Of a stretch of DNA of 33,875 nucleotides, positions 1 to 8,096 are shown in pieces. The DNA is taken from NCBI GenBank assembly GCA_020355325.1, contig CP070664.1, forward strand, positions 2,015,090-2,048,964. The letters run 5' to 3'. The stretch's first letter is position 1. Every line of letters starts with the position of its first letter. The stretch comes from Caldifarciminota bacterium. Its GTDB lineage: Bacteria > Hydrothermota > Tepidihabitantia > SM23-42. Below the pieces are notes generated by a model. That model had not been told where the DNA came from. It did no database searches and saw nothing but the letters and a program-made list of their open reading frames with translations. Position numbers and translations under genes: made by a program.

Positions 1-280
1 CGAGCCGCACAAGAATTCTATAGAATGTCTTTAGTGTTGTTTTGTCTAGAATCTCGTACGTTTCTAAATCTTGTTCGATGTCTGCCCGCACCTGGGCGGC
101 AAATGGCTTAAATGCTGTTTCATGAGTTATTAGCTCAGTAAGTGTGCCGGTAACCTTGTACGTATGACGTGGCAGATCGTCGATGCTCTCTATTTTTTTC
201 TTTTCTGATTGTTGTGCATAAATACTACTCGTTGCCAAAAAAAGCATACACGTAAGTACAGCTAAAAATTGTTTTCGCAT
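1..280 (-). CDS. Secreted subtilisin-like protease paralogue, N-terminal part only (cut by window edge)
   Basis: The window shows the first 93 codons of a gene that runs off the left end. It opens with a signal peptide (about residues 1-22, ending SIYAQQ). The following EKKKI, SIDDLPRHTY and TLTEL segments and the AQVRADIE stretch align without gaps to the neighbouring S8 protease at 297-2183; about two thirds of residues 21-93 are identical, while the signal peptides differ. The ATG at 278-280 follows an AAAGGGGAA ribosome site and lies only 16 bases after the stop of that paralogue, so the two are probably co-transcribed as a tandem duplication. The catalytic region is outside the window, so protease activity is inferred only from the paralogy. 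Confidence 0.8.
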   Translation of the reverse strand, partial: MRKQFLAVLTCMLFLATSSIYAQQSEKKKIESIDDLPRHTYKVTGTLTELITHETAFKPFAAQVRADIEQDLETYEILDKTTLKTFYRILVRL

Positions 281-296
281 ATATTTCCCCTTTCAT

Positions 297-2183
297 TCAT
301 TTCTTGTTCTTAAGAAAATTTTCCAACAACTCAACAGACCGCTTCGGGTTTATGAGGAGTAATCTTCCATCTTCACTGCGGTCAGCGCCTTTCTTGATCA
401 AGGCCACTACTTCTCCTGTCGTGAGCGATGGTTCAAGCGCAAGGAGCTTGGCAGCTAAATTGGCTACACTGGGTGATGACATTGATGTGCCTGACCCCTT
501 CATTCGCTCACCACCTGGTATGTAACTTTCTACTTCGAAACCGTTGGCGTATACATCCACGCACTCCCCAAAACTCGTAAATGAGGTCATATCTCCTGCC
601 TGGTCAACTGCTCCGACCGCAAGCACGTTCGGCACATCAAAAGCGGTCGGATAGTAGTCCTCAAAAGAAGAATCGTCATTTTCATTACCTGCACTATTTA
701 CAAAGAGAATCTGGGGTGCATTTTTAATTGCATTATACATTGCATCTCTCTCGATATTTATGATTTCACGTGCGAGTTGCGCCCGTTCTTCAGCATCCTT
801 ACCGATTCCGTTGGCTTCGAGTTCGGCTTCAGTTTCTCTCAATGCTCCTTCCCAACTCATATTGACGACGCGCACGTCCTGTTTCTTGAAATATTCGACC
901 ACTTCTTGAAACATTGTTGCAATTTTTTCCGCTCTCGCAACGCTTGGTGGGATTGGGATTGTTCGGTAATCAACAGTTAGACGTACTACGAGGATGCGTG
1001 CGGCAGGATTTCCTTGTGTAGCAATGCCAGCCACATGTGTGCCATGTATGTATAATACGAATTGCATGAGGTCTTCAAAAAAAGTTTTTACCTCTTCAGG
1101 ACGCATCACTGCCAATTTTTGCCGCAGTGACGTTGCTTCTGGACTTTCGACCACCGCCTGGATATCAAAGAAACCTTTTATGAGTTCTTTTAGTGCAGGA
1201 AGTCGTTTTTCTGCATCTGCAATGTGATAGACCAATTCCGATGTCTTTTCCACTTCGAGTGTATAAGCGATACCATGGATATCGTCTACGTAACCGTTGT
1301 TGTCATCGTCCTTGTTACTCAGTCTTTCTCGAGCATTGACGAACAGCTGATCTGGAAAAACGTCTGTGTCAATGCCAGTGTCCCAAATTGCAATTATGAC
1401 GGGCGTCAGATTTTTTGTTTTCGTCAGATCGACAGAGCGTTCTACCCAGATATTAGGTTTTTCGACTCGATTTGCCGAGATGTACTTCTCGAATACGTTA
1501 ATAATCTGCTCTTTAAATGGAACCTGGACATCAATGAGATAGCGAAAACCAATAATTTGCGCTGCAACCTCGTTGCTCACATGTCCTGTTTGTTTCACTG
1601 CCGACTCGAATTGACTCTGTATGAGCCCTAATAATAACTCCGTGCTGTACATTTCATTCTTTCCTTTTATTTCCTCGATTCTCTCTTGCACGACATCCCA
1701 TGGAAGTTTTTCTATGGCTTCGGATAAATACCTGGAGAAAGCTTGTTTGCAGGCGTCTCGATTATCTTCTCCTACTTTCCGATATGCCTTGATGATTGAT
1801 TCCTCAATAAGACCGAGGGTAAGTCTTCGAGCTTGTTTATCTTCTAGTTTACGCATCTGCTCGATTCTTGTAAGCGCAGCATCGTAGTTGCTCTCATACA
1901 TATCGAGCGCAAGAAGGGTCTTATGAAAAGCCATCACTGTTGATTTGTTTTCAATTTCATAGGTTTTTAAATCATTTTCAATATCGGCGCGTACCTGGGC
2001 GCCAAATGGCGCAAAGAGTTCCTCGGAAGTCATGAGTTCTGTTAATGTGTTCGTAACTTCGTACGTATGACGTGGCAGATCGTCGATGCTCGCTATTTTT
2101 TTCTTTTCTGGCTGTTGTGCGTAGACGTTCCCTATCGATGAGACAAACGGTACTATGCATAATGCTAAAAGCAATGTACGCAT
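297..2183 (-). CDS. Secreted S8 (subtilisin-like) serine protease with N-terminal helical domain
   Basis: A 628-residue extracellular or periplasmic serine endopeptidase. A signal peptide spans about residues 1-22 (VYAQQ). Residues 25-250 form a mostly helical, charged region of unknown role. The subtilase domain (about 260-610) has a complete catalytic set: Asp268 in IAIWDTGID, His383 in HGTHVAGIA, oxyanion Asn500 in NSAGNE and Ser567 in GSGTSMSSP. A DDDNNGYVDD stretch (292-301) resembles the calcium-like acidic loop common in bacterial S8 proteases. A long insertion (about 305-375) separates the Asp and His motifs. The ATG follows AAAGGAG with suitable spacing. No obvious sorting domain follows the protease domain, which ends in a Lys-rich tail. 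The paralogue at 1-280 lies directly downstream. Confidence 0.93.
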   Translation of the reverse strand: MRTLLLALCIVPFVSSIGNVYAQQPEKKKIASIDDLPRHTYEVTNTLTELMTSEELFAPFGAQVRADIENDLKTYEIENKSTVMAFHKTLLALDMYESNYDAALTRIEQMRKLEDKQARRLTLGLIEESIIKAYRKVGEDNRDACKQAFSRYLSEAIEKLPWDVVQERIEEIKGKNEMYSTELLLGLIQSQFESAVKQTGHVSNEVAAQIIGFRYLIDVQVPFKEQIINVFEKYISANRVEKPNIWVERSVDLTKTKNLTPVIIAIWDTGIDTDVFPDQLFVNARERLSNKDDDNNGYVDDIHGIAYTLEVEKTSELVYHIADAEKRLPALKELIKGFFDIQAVVESPEATSLRQKLAVMRPEEVKTFFEDLMQFVLYIHGTHVAGIATQGNPAARILVVRLTVDYRTIPIPPSVARAEKIATMFQEVVEYFKKQDVRVVNMSWEGALRETEAELEANGIGKDAEERAQLAREIINIERDAMYNAIKNAPQILFVNSAGNENDDSSFEDYYPTAFDVPNVLAVGAVDQAGDMTSFTSFGECVDVYANGFEVESYIPGGERMKGSGTSMSSPSVANLAAKLLALEPSLTTGEVVALIKKGADRSEDGRLLLINPKRSVELLENFLKNKK

Positions 2184-2382
2184 ATATTCTCCTTTCTGTT
2201 TTTCATATTTATGATTCTACCAAAAATTGCCATCAGCTTGCTCATCCCTCAGTGCGTGCGCAAGCCGATAAAGTAATTTGTGACTCAACCTCAATAGAGT
2301 GATCACATCTGCGCGGCATAAACAGTCTCTTATTAATTATTACGTATGAATTGGCCATAAGGTTTCATTCACGGGCTTCTTC

Positions 2383-2410
2383 TTGACATGCTGTGAGATT
2401 TTGGTACTAT
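2383..2410 (+). promoter_or_regulatory. Sigma-70-type promoter for the DUF885 gene
   Basis: TTGACA (2383-2388), 16 bases, TACTAT (2405-2410). Transcription would begin near 2416-2418. This places the in-frame ATG at 2415 at or before the transcript start and favours the ATG at 2442, which has a GAGGAGG ribosome site at 2431-2437. Confidence 0.7.
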
Positions 2411-2441
2411 TGGGATGGCGGGCTTAGATCGAGGAGGACAT

Positions 2442-4061
2442 ATGTCACAATTTGACCGTTTCGTTGAGGAATATCTTGAATTTTTGTGGAAGTCGTCTCC
2501 GGTGAGGGCGACGTATGCGGGTATACACACCTATGACCATGAACTGGACAACGTTGATCGTGATTTTCTTGAAGAAATCAATAAAAAACATAAAGAATAT
2601 CTAAGGAAATTAGAGAAAACAGAAAAAAAAGGCCTAACCGATGATGAGTATGTTGACTGGCAATTGCTGAAGAATTCCCTTGAGTCTGAGATCAAATCCT
2701 TCGAAGAGATCCGCTTTTGGGAAAAACAACCATTCGTGTACGCAGAGATCTGTATCGATTCACTATTTCTCTTGTTTCTCCGCGAGTTTGCGCCGATTGA
2801 AGTTCGAACTGCTGCTATACTATCGCGTATGAGACAGATACCACAATTACTCAAAGATGGGCAGCAGAATCTGAAAGACTCACCCGAAATTTTTACTACA
2901 TTGACCCTCGAGATAGTTAATGGTGGAAAGAAATTTTGCAAAACAGTTGTTGCAGCACTCGGTAGTGCAGTTCCGAAACTGAGAACCGAATTGGAAAAAA
3001 CAGGCGCGCAGGCGCTGGCTGCTTTTAATGATTACGATACATTTTTGAGAGAGGAATATCTGCCGAAATCGCGCGGTGAATTCGCTATTGGTCGAGATCT
3101 TTTTAACTTCAAACTTATGAAAAACCATATGCTTCCCTACAATACCGAAGAAATTTTTGAGATTGGTAAAGAAGCGAAGCAGTCAACCGAAGATGACCTG
3201 AAAAACATCGCGCAGACAATCGATACGAATAAACCGTGGTGGGAGGTTGTGAACGATATTAAAAAGCGTCATCCTCAAGCATCTGAATTGCTCGCGACAT
3301 ACCAAAAAGAGATGGAATCAGCAAAGCGATTTGTTCTAGAAAAAGACTTGGTCAGTATTCCTTCGGGTGAGGAATTAGTCGTTATTCCAACGCCTCAATT
3401 TCATCGACCAATTTTACCATATGCAGCGTACATGAGGCCTGCTCCATTCGAAAAGCAGCAGAAAGGTTTTTTCTATGTCACACCGATTGAAGAAAATGTA
3501 GCAAAAGAAGAACAAGAAAAGATACTGCGTGGACATTCGTTCCATAAAATTCCTGTTACCGCATTGCATGAAGGGTATCCCGGGCACCATCTCCAGCTCG
3601 TTCGCGCTAATCAACATGAACGTAAGCTGCGGCGCTTGCTCAGGACGACTGTCTTTGTGGAAGGGTGGGCACTCTATTGTGAAGAGATGATGGCTGATGC
3701 TGGATTCTACTCCGATCCGAGAACAAAACTGTTTAAATTAAAAGACCAGCTGTGGCGTGCCTGTCGCGTCATTATCGATGTCGGTCTTCACACCAAGACA
3801 ATGGATTATGCGCAGGCAGTTGATTTTTTGGTAAACGATGCCAAGTTAGAAAGAGTTCATGCCGAAAAAGAAGTAACACGCTACACCTTCACACCGACAC
3901 AACCTTTAAGCTACATGATTGGTAAAAAACAGATACTCGAATTGAAAAAGGATTATCAAACAAAACTGAAAGATGAATTCAGGCTCAAGGAATTTCACGA
4001 TAAACTCATCAGTTTTGGCTCAATACCGATTTGCTTAATCCGCGCAGCACTCGGAATTTAA
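2442..4061 (+). CDS. DUF885 family metallopeptidase-like protein, cytosolic
   Basis: A 539-residue DUF885 protein, a family of zinc-dependent carboxypeptidase/dipeptidase-like enzymes. The signature HEGYPGHH occurs at residues 376-383 (His376, Glu377, His382, His383) and FVEGWALYCEEM at 405-416 supplies the downstream Glu expected of the family. No signal peptide is visible, so the enzyme is predicted to be cytosolic, unlike its paralogue at 10000-11802. The start was moved from the ATG at 2415 to 2442 because GAGGAGG sits 4 bases before 2442 and the promoter places the transcript start beside 2415. Preferred substrate cannot be read from sequence. The gene appears to be a single transcription unit. 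Confidence 0.9.
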   Translation: MSQFDRFVEEYLEFLWKSSPVRATYAGIHTYDHELDNVDRDFLEEINKKHKEYLRKLEKTEKKGLTDDEYVDWQLLKNSLESEIKSFEEIRFWEKQPFVYAEICIDSLFLLFLREFAPIEVRTAAILSRMRQIPQLLKDGQQNLKDSPEIFTTLTLEIVNGGKKFCKTVVAALGSAVPKLRTELEKTGAQALAAFNDYDTFLREEYLPKSRGEFAIGRDLFNFKLMKNHMLPYNTEEIFEIGKEAKQSTEDDLKNIAQTIDTNKPWWEVVNDIKKRHPQASELLATYQKEMESAKRFVLEKDLVSIPSGEELVVIPTPQFHRPILPYAAYMRPAPFEKQQKGFFYVTPIEENVAKEEQEKILRGHSFHKIPVTALHEGYPGHHLQLVRANQHERKLRRLLRTTVFVEGWALYCEEMMADAGFYSDPRTKLFKLKDQLWRACRVIIDVGLHTKTMDYAQAVDFLVNDAKLERVHAEKEVTRYTFTPTQPLSYMIGKKQILELKKDYQTKLKDEFRLKEFHDKLISFGSIPICLIRAALGI

Positions 4062-4137
4062 AAATAGAGGGAGGGATTTTTCTCCGGGAGGCATGCAAGC
4101 GAAGATGTATGTCCCTACCCTATTAGACACTTAAGTC

Positions 4138-4166
4138 TTGACAGCACTAAAAAAATGTGCTATAAT
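4138..4166 (+). promoter_or_regulatory. Consensus promoter TTGACA-N17-TATAAT
   Basis: TTGACA (4138-4143), a 17-base spacer and TATAAT (4161-4166): a perfect sigma-70 consensus. It leaves a 5' leader of about 85 bases before the secreted protein at 4261, whose ribosome site AGGAGGTGAT (4246-4255) also fits the consensus fully. Strong expression is inferred. Confidence 0.85.
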
Positions 4167-4260
4167 TGATTGATAAAAACCGATAAATCTTCGTTATGGA
4201 AAATTTGGGTACTATTGATACTCTATGTGGTCGTTAGAGAACAACAGGAGGTGATGCAGA

Positions 4261-4824
4261 ATGAAGAGAGACCAAAAAATGTTGTTCGCCGCGCTGTTTG
4301 TTTTGGTTATCCCTGTTCTTGGTGCAGGGCAAGATTATTATGTAGCTGATTGTTGTGACCTTTGGATCGTTAATCACTCCTCATATCAGGTTCGGGTATT
4401 GATTGATGGTTGGGAACAGGGAAGCGTATGGACTGGAGCCACGTCACGCATTACGGTATCGGTTGGCTATCATGAAATCTACGCTGAAGAATACCAGACC
4501 GGGGATATATACTGGGGTCCGTATGATATATATATTTCTGAGGAAGGTCATGAATTTACCCTCTATGATCCAGTATCTGAAGAAAGTTATGTAACAGATA
4601 TTAGTAATCTCTGTGTCATTAATGAATCTCCATATCATGCACGCGTGTTTGTCGACGGTTGGCAAAAAGGTACTGTTGTGCCTGGCGGTACGTTTACAAC
4701 GACAATACAAGGGGGCTATGACTACGAATTCTACGCAGAGGATCTGAGCGGTGACATTTCCTGGGGTCCTGAGTCATTTTATATTGACGACGGCGAAGAT
4801 TTTACCTGGACCTTGGAACCTTAG
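4261..4824 (+). CDS. Secreted protein with two tandem beta-rich repeats, unknown function
   Basis: A 187-residue exported protein. The signal peptide spans about residues 1-23 (VIPVLGAGQ). The mature part is an internal duplication: residues 33-103 and 116-187 share the pattern LxVIN-S-Y--RV-(I/V)DGW--G(S/T)V, then a Y--YAE stretch and G-I-WGP. The sequence is rich in aromatic and acidic residues and is predicted to be two small beta-sandwich modules, loosely like PEGA-type surface domains; that resemblance is inference. Cys31-Cys32 precede the first repeat and one Cys (118) starts the second. A perfect promoter and a perfect ribosome site suggest an abundant product. The stop overlaps by three bases the stop of the convergent gene at 4821-5096. 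Confidence 0.8.
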   Translation: MKRDQKMLFAALFVLVIPVLGAGQDYYVADCCDLWIVNHSSYQVRVLIDGWEQGSVWTGATSRITVSVGYHEIYAEEYQTGDIYWGPYDIYISEEGHEFTLYDPVSEESYVTDISNLCVINESPYHARVFVDGWQKGTVVPGGTFTTTIQGGYDYEFYAEDLSGDISWGPESFYIDDGEDFTWTLEP

Positions 4825-5096
4825 GTTTTTTCTTCCTCGATTTTAAATAGCACCTTTGCCATCGGGTCGGGGCACTGCCATTCCTCAAGCAGATCCAGGA
4901 CACCCTCACCCTGTTCATTTTTTATAATCGCTCCAGATATGACAGGCAGAATGCTTCCCAAGGCGAAGATGCAGACACTCTGACCTGCTGGAATTTCTAA
5001 ACGGGCATTTCGTATATAAAACGTTGCGCCTTCAACTGACCGACTACACGGTCCTTCAACCTTTGTGACAGTAACCTTCAGATTCTTAAATGCCAT
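4821..5096 (-). CDS. TIGR04076 family protein
   Basis: A 91-residue cytosolic protein resembling the TIGR04076 family: a K(V/I)TV start, a C-x4-VEGATFY element (about residues 16-26), a PAGQSVCIFALGSILP core and a closing VLFKIEEE strand. The biochemical role of this family is not established. The upstream in-frame ATG (5109-5111) was rejected because the AAAGGAG ribosome site lies between it and the ATG at 5094-5096, five bases before the latter. The gene ends by overlapping the stop of the convergent secreted-protein gene. No clear promoter was found in the 200 bases upstream, 5097-5310, which otherwise appear empty. Confidence 0.7.
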   Translation of the reverse strand: MAFKNLKVTVTKVEGPCSRSVEGATFYIRNARLEIPAGQSVCIFALGSILPVISGAIIKNEQGEGVLDLLEEWQCPDPMAKVLFKIEEEKT

Positions 5097-5310
5097 GTCT
5101 GCTCCTTTCACAAATTTTTCCTCAACTTTTCACTTGTCCTGTTCAAGAATGAAGATCATCGTTTACAGGATTCGTTATTAACGTTCAACGAAATAATTGC
5201 GTTATCCCCGGCTTATTAGAATCAAATGCTTTTAATTACTTATGACTTATCGAAGATTTTGTAATCTAGCTAAGACTCAGATGGCTTTTGTTTATTTAAT
5301 CTATCTTGTA

Positions 5311-6546
5311 CTACTTCACGAAAGTAATTTTTTTACTCATTTTTCCGTCTGGTGTTGTGAGTCTCAAGAAATACACACCTTCGTTAACAATACGACCATC
5401 ATCGTCTTTGCCGTCCCAAGTCAAGGTGTAGTTTCCGGTGCTCTGCAGGCCTTCGAGTAAGACCGCAACCTGTACGCCAAGCACAGAATAAATAACAGCT
5501 TCAACTTGTCCGGCTTTTGATATACCGAAACTAATCTTAATCAATCTGGCGAAGGGATTCGGTTTCATATGAAGAGAAGTAGTGCCACCTGGCTTGTATT
5601 CACTTTCTTGGACGCCAACGGCTGCACTGCAGAGCTCTATGAACCGGGCAGAACCAGTATTCTCCTGTTCTATAATGCTGCCGGTACCGGGATCGATTTC
5701 AAATACGCCGTCACCGTTTGTTGCCAGAAGATTACCGTTTCCCAGGCGATACACACCGCGACCCGAATCAAAATATAACGTATTAATTATAGTTCCATCG
5801 AGCTCGAAATCGGTAATTTGATTGGCGCTAAAGGAATTATTCAAGAATCCCCCCGGAAGTGTGCTGTCAACTTGAATCTGTTCTGGGAAGTCGACCGGAA
5901 ACAGCTCGTAGAGAAGTGTGCCGCTCGTATCGTAGAGCCTGATGTTGTCCGTGCTTCCCTGGATGTCACTCAGTAGTGAGCGGCCATCGTCGAGAAAAAG
6001 GATGTCGAAGGGGTCGCTGCCGTCCTGGATAAAGTACCTGATTAAACTGTGAGGGCCGTCAAATTCTGCCACATAGTCGTCGCCGCTTGTCACAAAAAGA
6101 TGATCATCCCGAAAATCGATACCGCGTATATTATCGAGACCATCTGTGGTATCGGCATATGTATACAGAAAGGTGCCTGAGGTGTCAAATACGAATACGG
6201 CATCAGAGATTTGATCCGAGAGGTAGATATTGCCATCTGGGCCAGGGATTGCATTGATAGGGGTTTGTAAGTTGTAGAGCGTTCCGGTGGGATCATCCAC
6301 AATGATATCACCGAGGTATGTACCATCATAGGGGTCGTACATTCCCACAACATCACCGGTAGATTCAGGAATCAGTAAGACCTGGTCGAGCCGAATGCTT
6401 TTTACACGATGAGCTCGCGACGGTACATTATTCTCGTATTCCCCTGTTTCTTCAATCCTCGCTCTTTGTTCGTCCAGTGTTCCAGAACTTGCCCAGGCTA
6501 CCCCACAGAGACACACAATACAGCTGATACTTAAAATTTTTTTCAT
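5311..6546 (-). CDS. Secreted beta-propeller protein with FlgD-like / T9SS type A C-terminal sorting domain
   Basis: A 411-residue exported protein. The signal peptide is residues 1-19 (CLCGVAWA). Residues about 50-305 hold repeated blades such as PDGNIYLSDQ, FDTSGTFLY and YDTSGTLLY, typical of NHL/6-bladed propellers. After a linker (312-325) comes a C-terminal module of about 85 residues: NPF at 330-332, YSVLG at 353-357, WDGKDDDGR at 377-385, GVYFLRL at 390-396 and a basic end. This is the layout of FlgD-Ig/Por secretion sorting domains that direct proteins to the surface through a type IX-like route. The ATG follows GGAAAGGAGGAG. A perfect promoter lies upstream. The specific ligand is unknown. 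Confidence 0.85.
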   Translation of the reverse strand: MKKILSISCIVCLCGVAWASSGTLDEQRARIEETGEYENNVPSRAHRVKSIRLDQVLLIPESTGDVVGMYDPYDGTYLGDIIVDDPTGTLYNLQTPINAIPGPDGNIYLSDQISDAVFVFDTSGTFLYTYADTTDGLDNIRGIDFRDDHLFVTSGDDYVAEFDGPHSLIRYFIQDGSDPFDILFLDDGRSLLSDIQGSTDNIRLYDTSGTLLYELFPVDFPEQIQVDSTLPGGFLNNSFSANQITDFELDGTIINTLYFDSGRGVYRLGNGNLLATNGDGVFEIDPGTGSIIEQENTGSARFIELCSAAVGVQESEYKPGGTTSLHMKPNPFARLIKISFGISKAGQVEAVIYSVLGVQVAVLLEGLQSTGNYTLTWDGKDDDGRIVNEGVYFLRLTTPDGKMSKKITFVK

Positions 6547-6569
6547 AACTCCTCCTTTCCGAGCCTGGG

Positions 6570-6598
6570 ATTATAAAGGGCCTTCTATCAGTTGTCAA
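6570..6598 (-). promoter_or_regulatory. Consensus promoter TTGACA-N17-TATAAT
   Basis: On the minus strand TTGACA (6593-6598), a 17-base spacer and TATAAT (6570-6575) precede the propeller/sorting-domain gene. The leader is about 17 bases and holds the GGAGGAG ribosome site. Confidence 0.85.
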
Positions 6599-6654
6599 GA
6601 GTAATACGAGAAATTTCTGAAAGAGAGAAATCTCTATTTTGCTCATATAGAGTT

Positions 6655-7500
6655 TCATGCCATTTTTATCATAATCAAACCGAGCACGATGCATATGATT
6701 CCGGCTATTTTTCTTTTTGAGTGGTGTTCATGCAGAAATATAAAACCTAAGAGCGCACCAATAGCCACTGCCAACTCCCGAATAGCCACGACATAACTCA
6801 CATGGACTCGTTGAAAAACAAAGAGGATAATGAGGTATGTACTTACAGAACCAATGCCTATAATAAGACTGAATTTCTTGAATTTTCTCCACGCATATTT
6901 TAATTCAACACGCTCTCTTATCATGATATATGGCGTTAAAAAAATGGCTGTGAATACAATTAAACCATACAGGTAGGCAAGAGGGCTCACGATGCCAACT
7001 CCTAATTTGTCGACAATCGAGTAACTCGCAATCATGACTCCTACGACGAGAGCAAATGATAAACTGATGTAGTGGTATTTTCGATTACCGTGTTTCAGTC
7101 CGATAAGGAATGTTCCCAATGTGATTGATAAAATTCCAATAATACCGAATAAAGAGAGTGTTTCTTGTAACAGAACTGACGCTACAAGAGTGGTACCAGC
7201 TATACCGGTACCACGTGCGATTGGATAGACAGTTGAAATTTCTCCATAGTTATACGCCTTCGAGAGTGCGAAAAAATATATTGTATGAATTATTCCTGTT
7301 GCAATGATATAGGGGAGGGTAGCGGCAGTAAAGAGTTCCGAAGAAACGAATGCTAAAACAAATGGTACATAGATAATACATGCGAGGAGCAGACCGATAT
7401 ACAGTACACATATGTTACCCGAAACTTTCTTTGTTGCAAAATTCCAGAGTGCGTGTAATGCGGCTGACAGAATGACTAATGCAAATGCAGAGATAGCCAC
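6655..7500 (-). CDS. EamA/DMT superfamily transporter
   Basis: A 281-residue integral membrane protein with about ten hydrophobic helices in two EamA halves (about 1-137 and 143-281), the usual DMT layout. The N-terminal SAALHALWNFATKK motif and the internal EISTVYPIARG segment are typical of EamA permeases. The substrate (metabolite or amino acid efflux is common) cannot be told. The start is a GTG at 7498-7500 with no evident Shine-Dalgarno. A possible promoter TTTACT-N17-TAGAAT lies just upstream on the minus strand, giving a very short leader. The GNAT acetyltransferase gene lies 49 bases upstream in the same direction. Confidence 0.88.
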   Translation of the reverse strand: MAISAFALVILSAALHALWNFATKKVSGNICVLYIGLLLACIIYVPFVLAFVSSELFTAATLPYIIATGIIHTIYFFALSKAYNYGEISTVYPIARGTGIAGTTLVASVLLQETLSLFGIIGILSITLGTFLIGLKHGNRKYHYISLSFALVVGVMIASYSIVDKLGVGIVSPLAYLYGLIVFTAIFLTPYIMIRERVELKYAWRKFKKFSLIIGIGSVSTYLIILFVFQRVHVSYVVAIRELAVAIGALLGFIFLHEHHSKRKIAGIICIVLGLIMIKMA

Positions 7501-7549
7501 AATTACTTATGTCAATTCTAAATAAAAGAAGAAATTTAGTAAATGCATT

Positions 7550-8038
7550 TTATAAAATTATTTGCATCATTACTACATCCAACAGCCTATTAAATTTTCG
7601 ACCCACTTCTTTCATAATCCCGATGTGTATAAACCCTTTTTTTTCACATAGATGGATCATGGTAGCATTACTCTTCTCAATCCGTGCTATCACAGTATGC
7701 AGCCCTGCACCTTTTCCTGCCTGAAGGGTTTCATTTATCAATCGACTTCCGATTCCTTTTCCACGGTATCCGTTTCTTATATAGACTGATATTTCGGCTG
7801 TGTCAGTATATGCACACCGGTCACTCCATTCACTCAAAGCCGCCCATCCAACTATGGAACCGTCTATTTCAGCCACGATAATGGGGTATTTTGGTTTATG
7901 ACTATTGAACCAGTCTTTCTGCTCTTCTAATGTTTTTGGTTGTGTATCAAATGTTGCGGTCGTGTTGACGATTGCTTCGTTGTATATATCAGAGATGGCT
8001 TGCAGATCGTCGAGCGTTGCTTTTCTAAAGATGGACAT
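7550..8038 (-). CDS. GNAT family N-acetyltransferase, phosphinothricin-acetyltransferase-like
   Basis: A 162-residue acetyl-CoA-dependent acyltransferase. The N-terminus (RKATLDDLQAISDIYNEAI, then TATFDTQP) and the GWAALSEWSDR stretch match the Pat/Bar-like subfamily. The acetyl-CoA pyrophosphate loop is RGKGIG at residues 92-97, and a C-terminal CEKKGFIHIG motif follows. Members of this subgroup acetylate phosphinothricin, methionine sulfone derivatives or unknown amines, so the substrate is uncertain. No ribosome site is seen before the ATG. The gene sits between threonine aldolase and the EamA transporter, all on the minus strand. Confidence 0.85.
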   Translation of the reverse strand: MSIFRKATLDDLQAISDIYNEAIVNTTATFDTQPKTLEEQKDWFNSHKPKYPIIVAEIDGSIVGWAALSEWSDRCAYTDTAEISVYIRNGYRGKGIGSRLINETLQAGKGAGLHTVIARIEKSNATMIHLCEKKGFIHIGIMKEVGRKFNRLLDVVMMQIIL

Positions 8039-8096
8039 AATACGTGTTTTCTATGATTGTATTCACATGACTATTTCTTTCGGATGGTTAAGACGC

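Noticed and set aside
1224..1631. Long plus-strand open frame inside the S8 protease gene (also others such as 25843-26139)
   Set aside because: Antisense shadow of a gene with intact catalytic motifs; no ribosome site and no recognisable product.
4066..4121. Possible terminator pairing of AGGGAGGGA with TCCCTACCCT after the first DUF885 gene
   Set aside because: The arms need a mismatch or bulge, are over 30 bases apart and have no U-tract.
8056..8061. TACAAT box upstream of the GNAT gene
   Set aside because: No -35 hexamer within 16-19 bases and the distance to the ATG (17 bases) fits neither promoter class.
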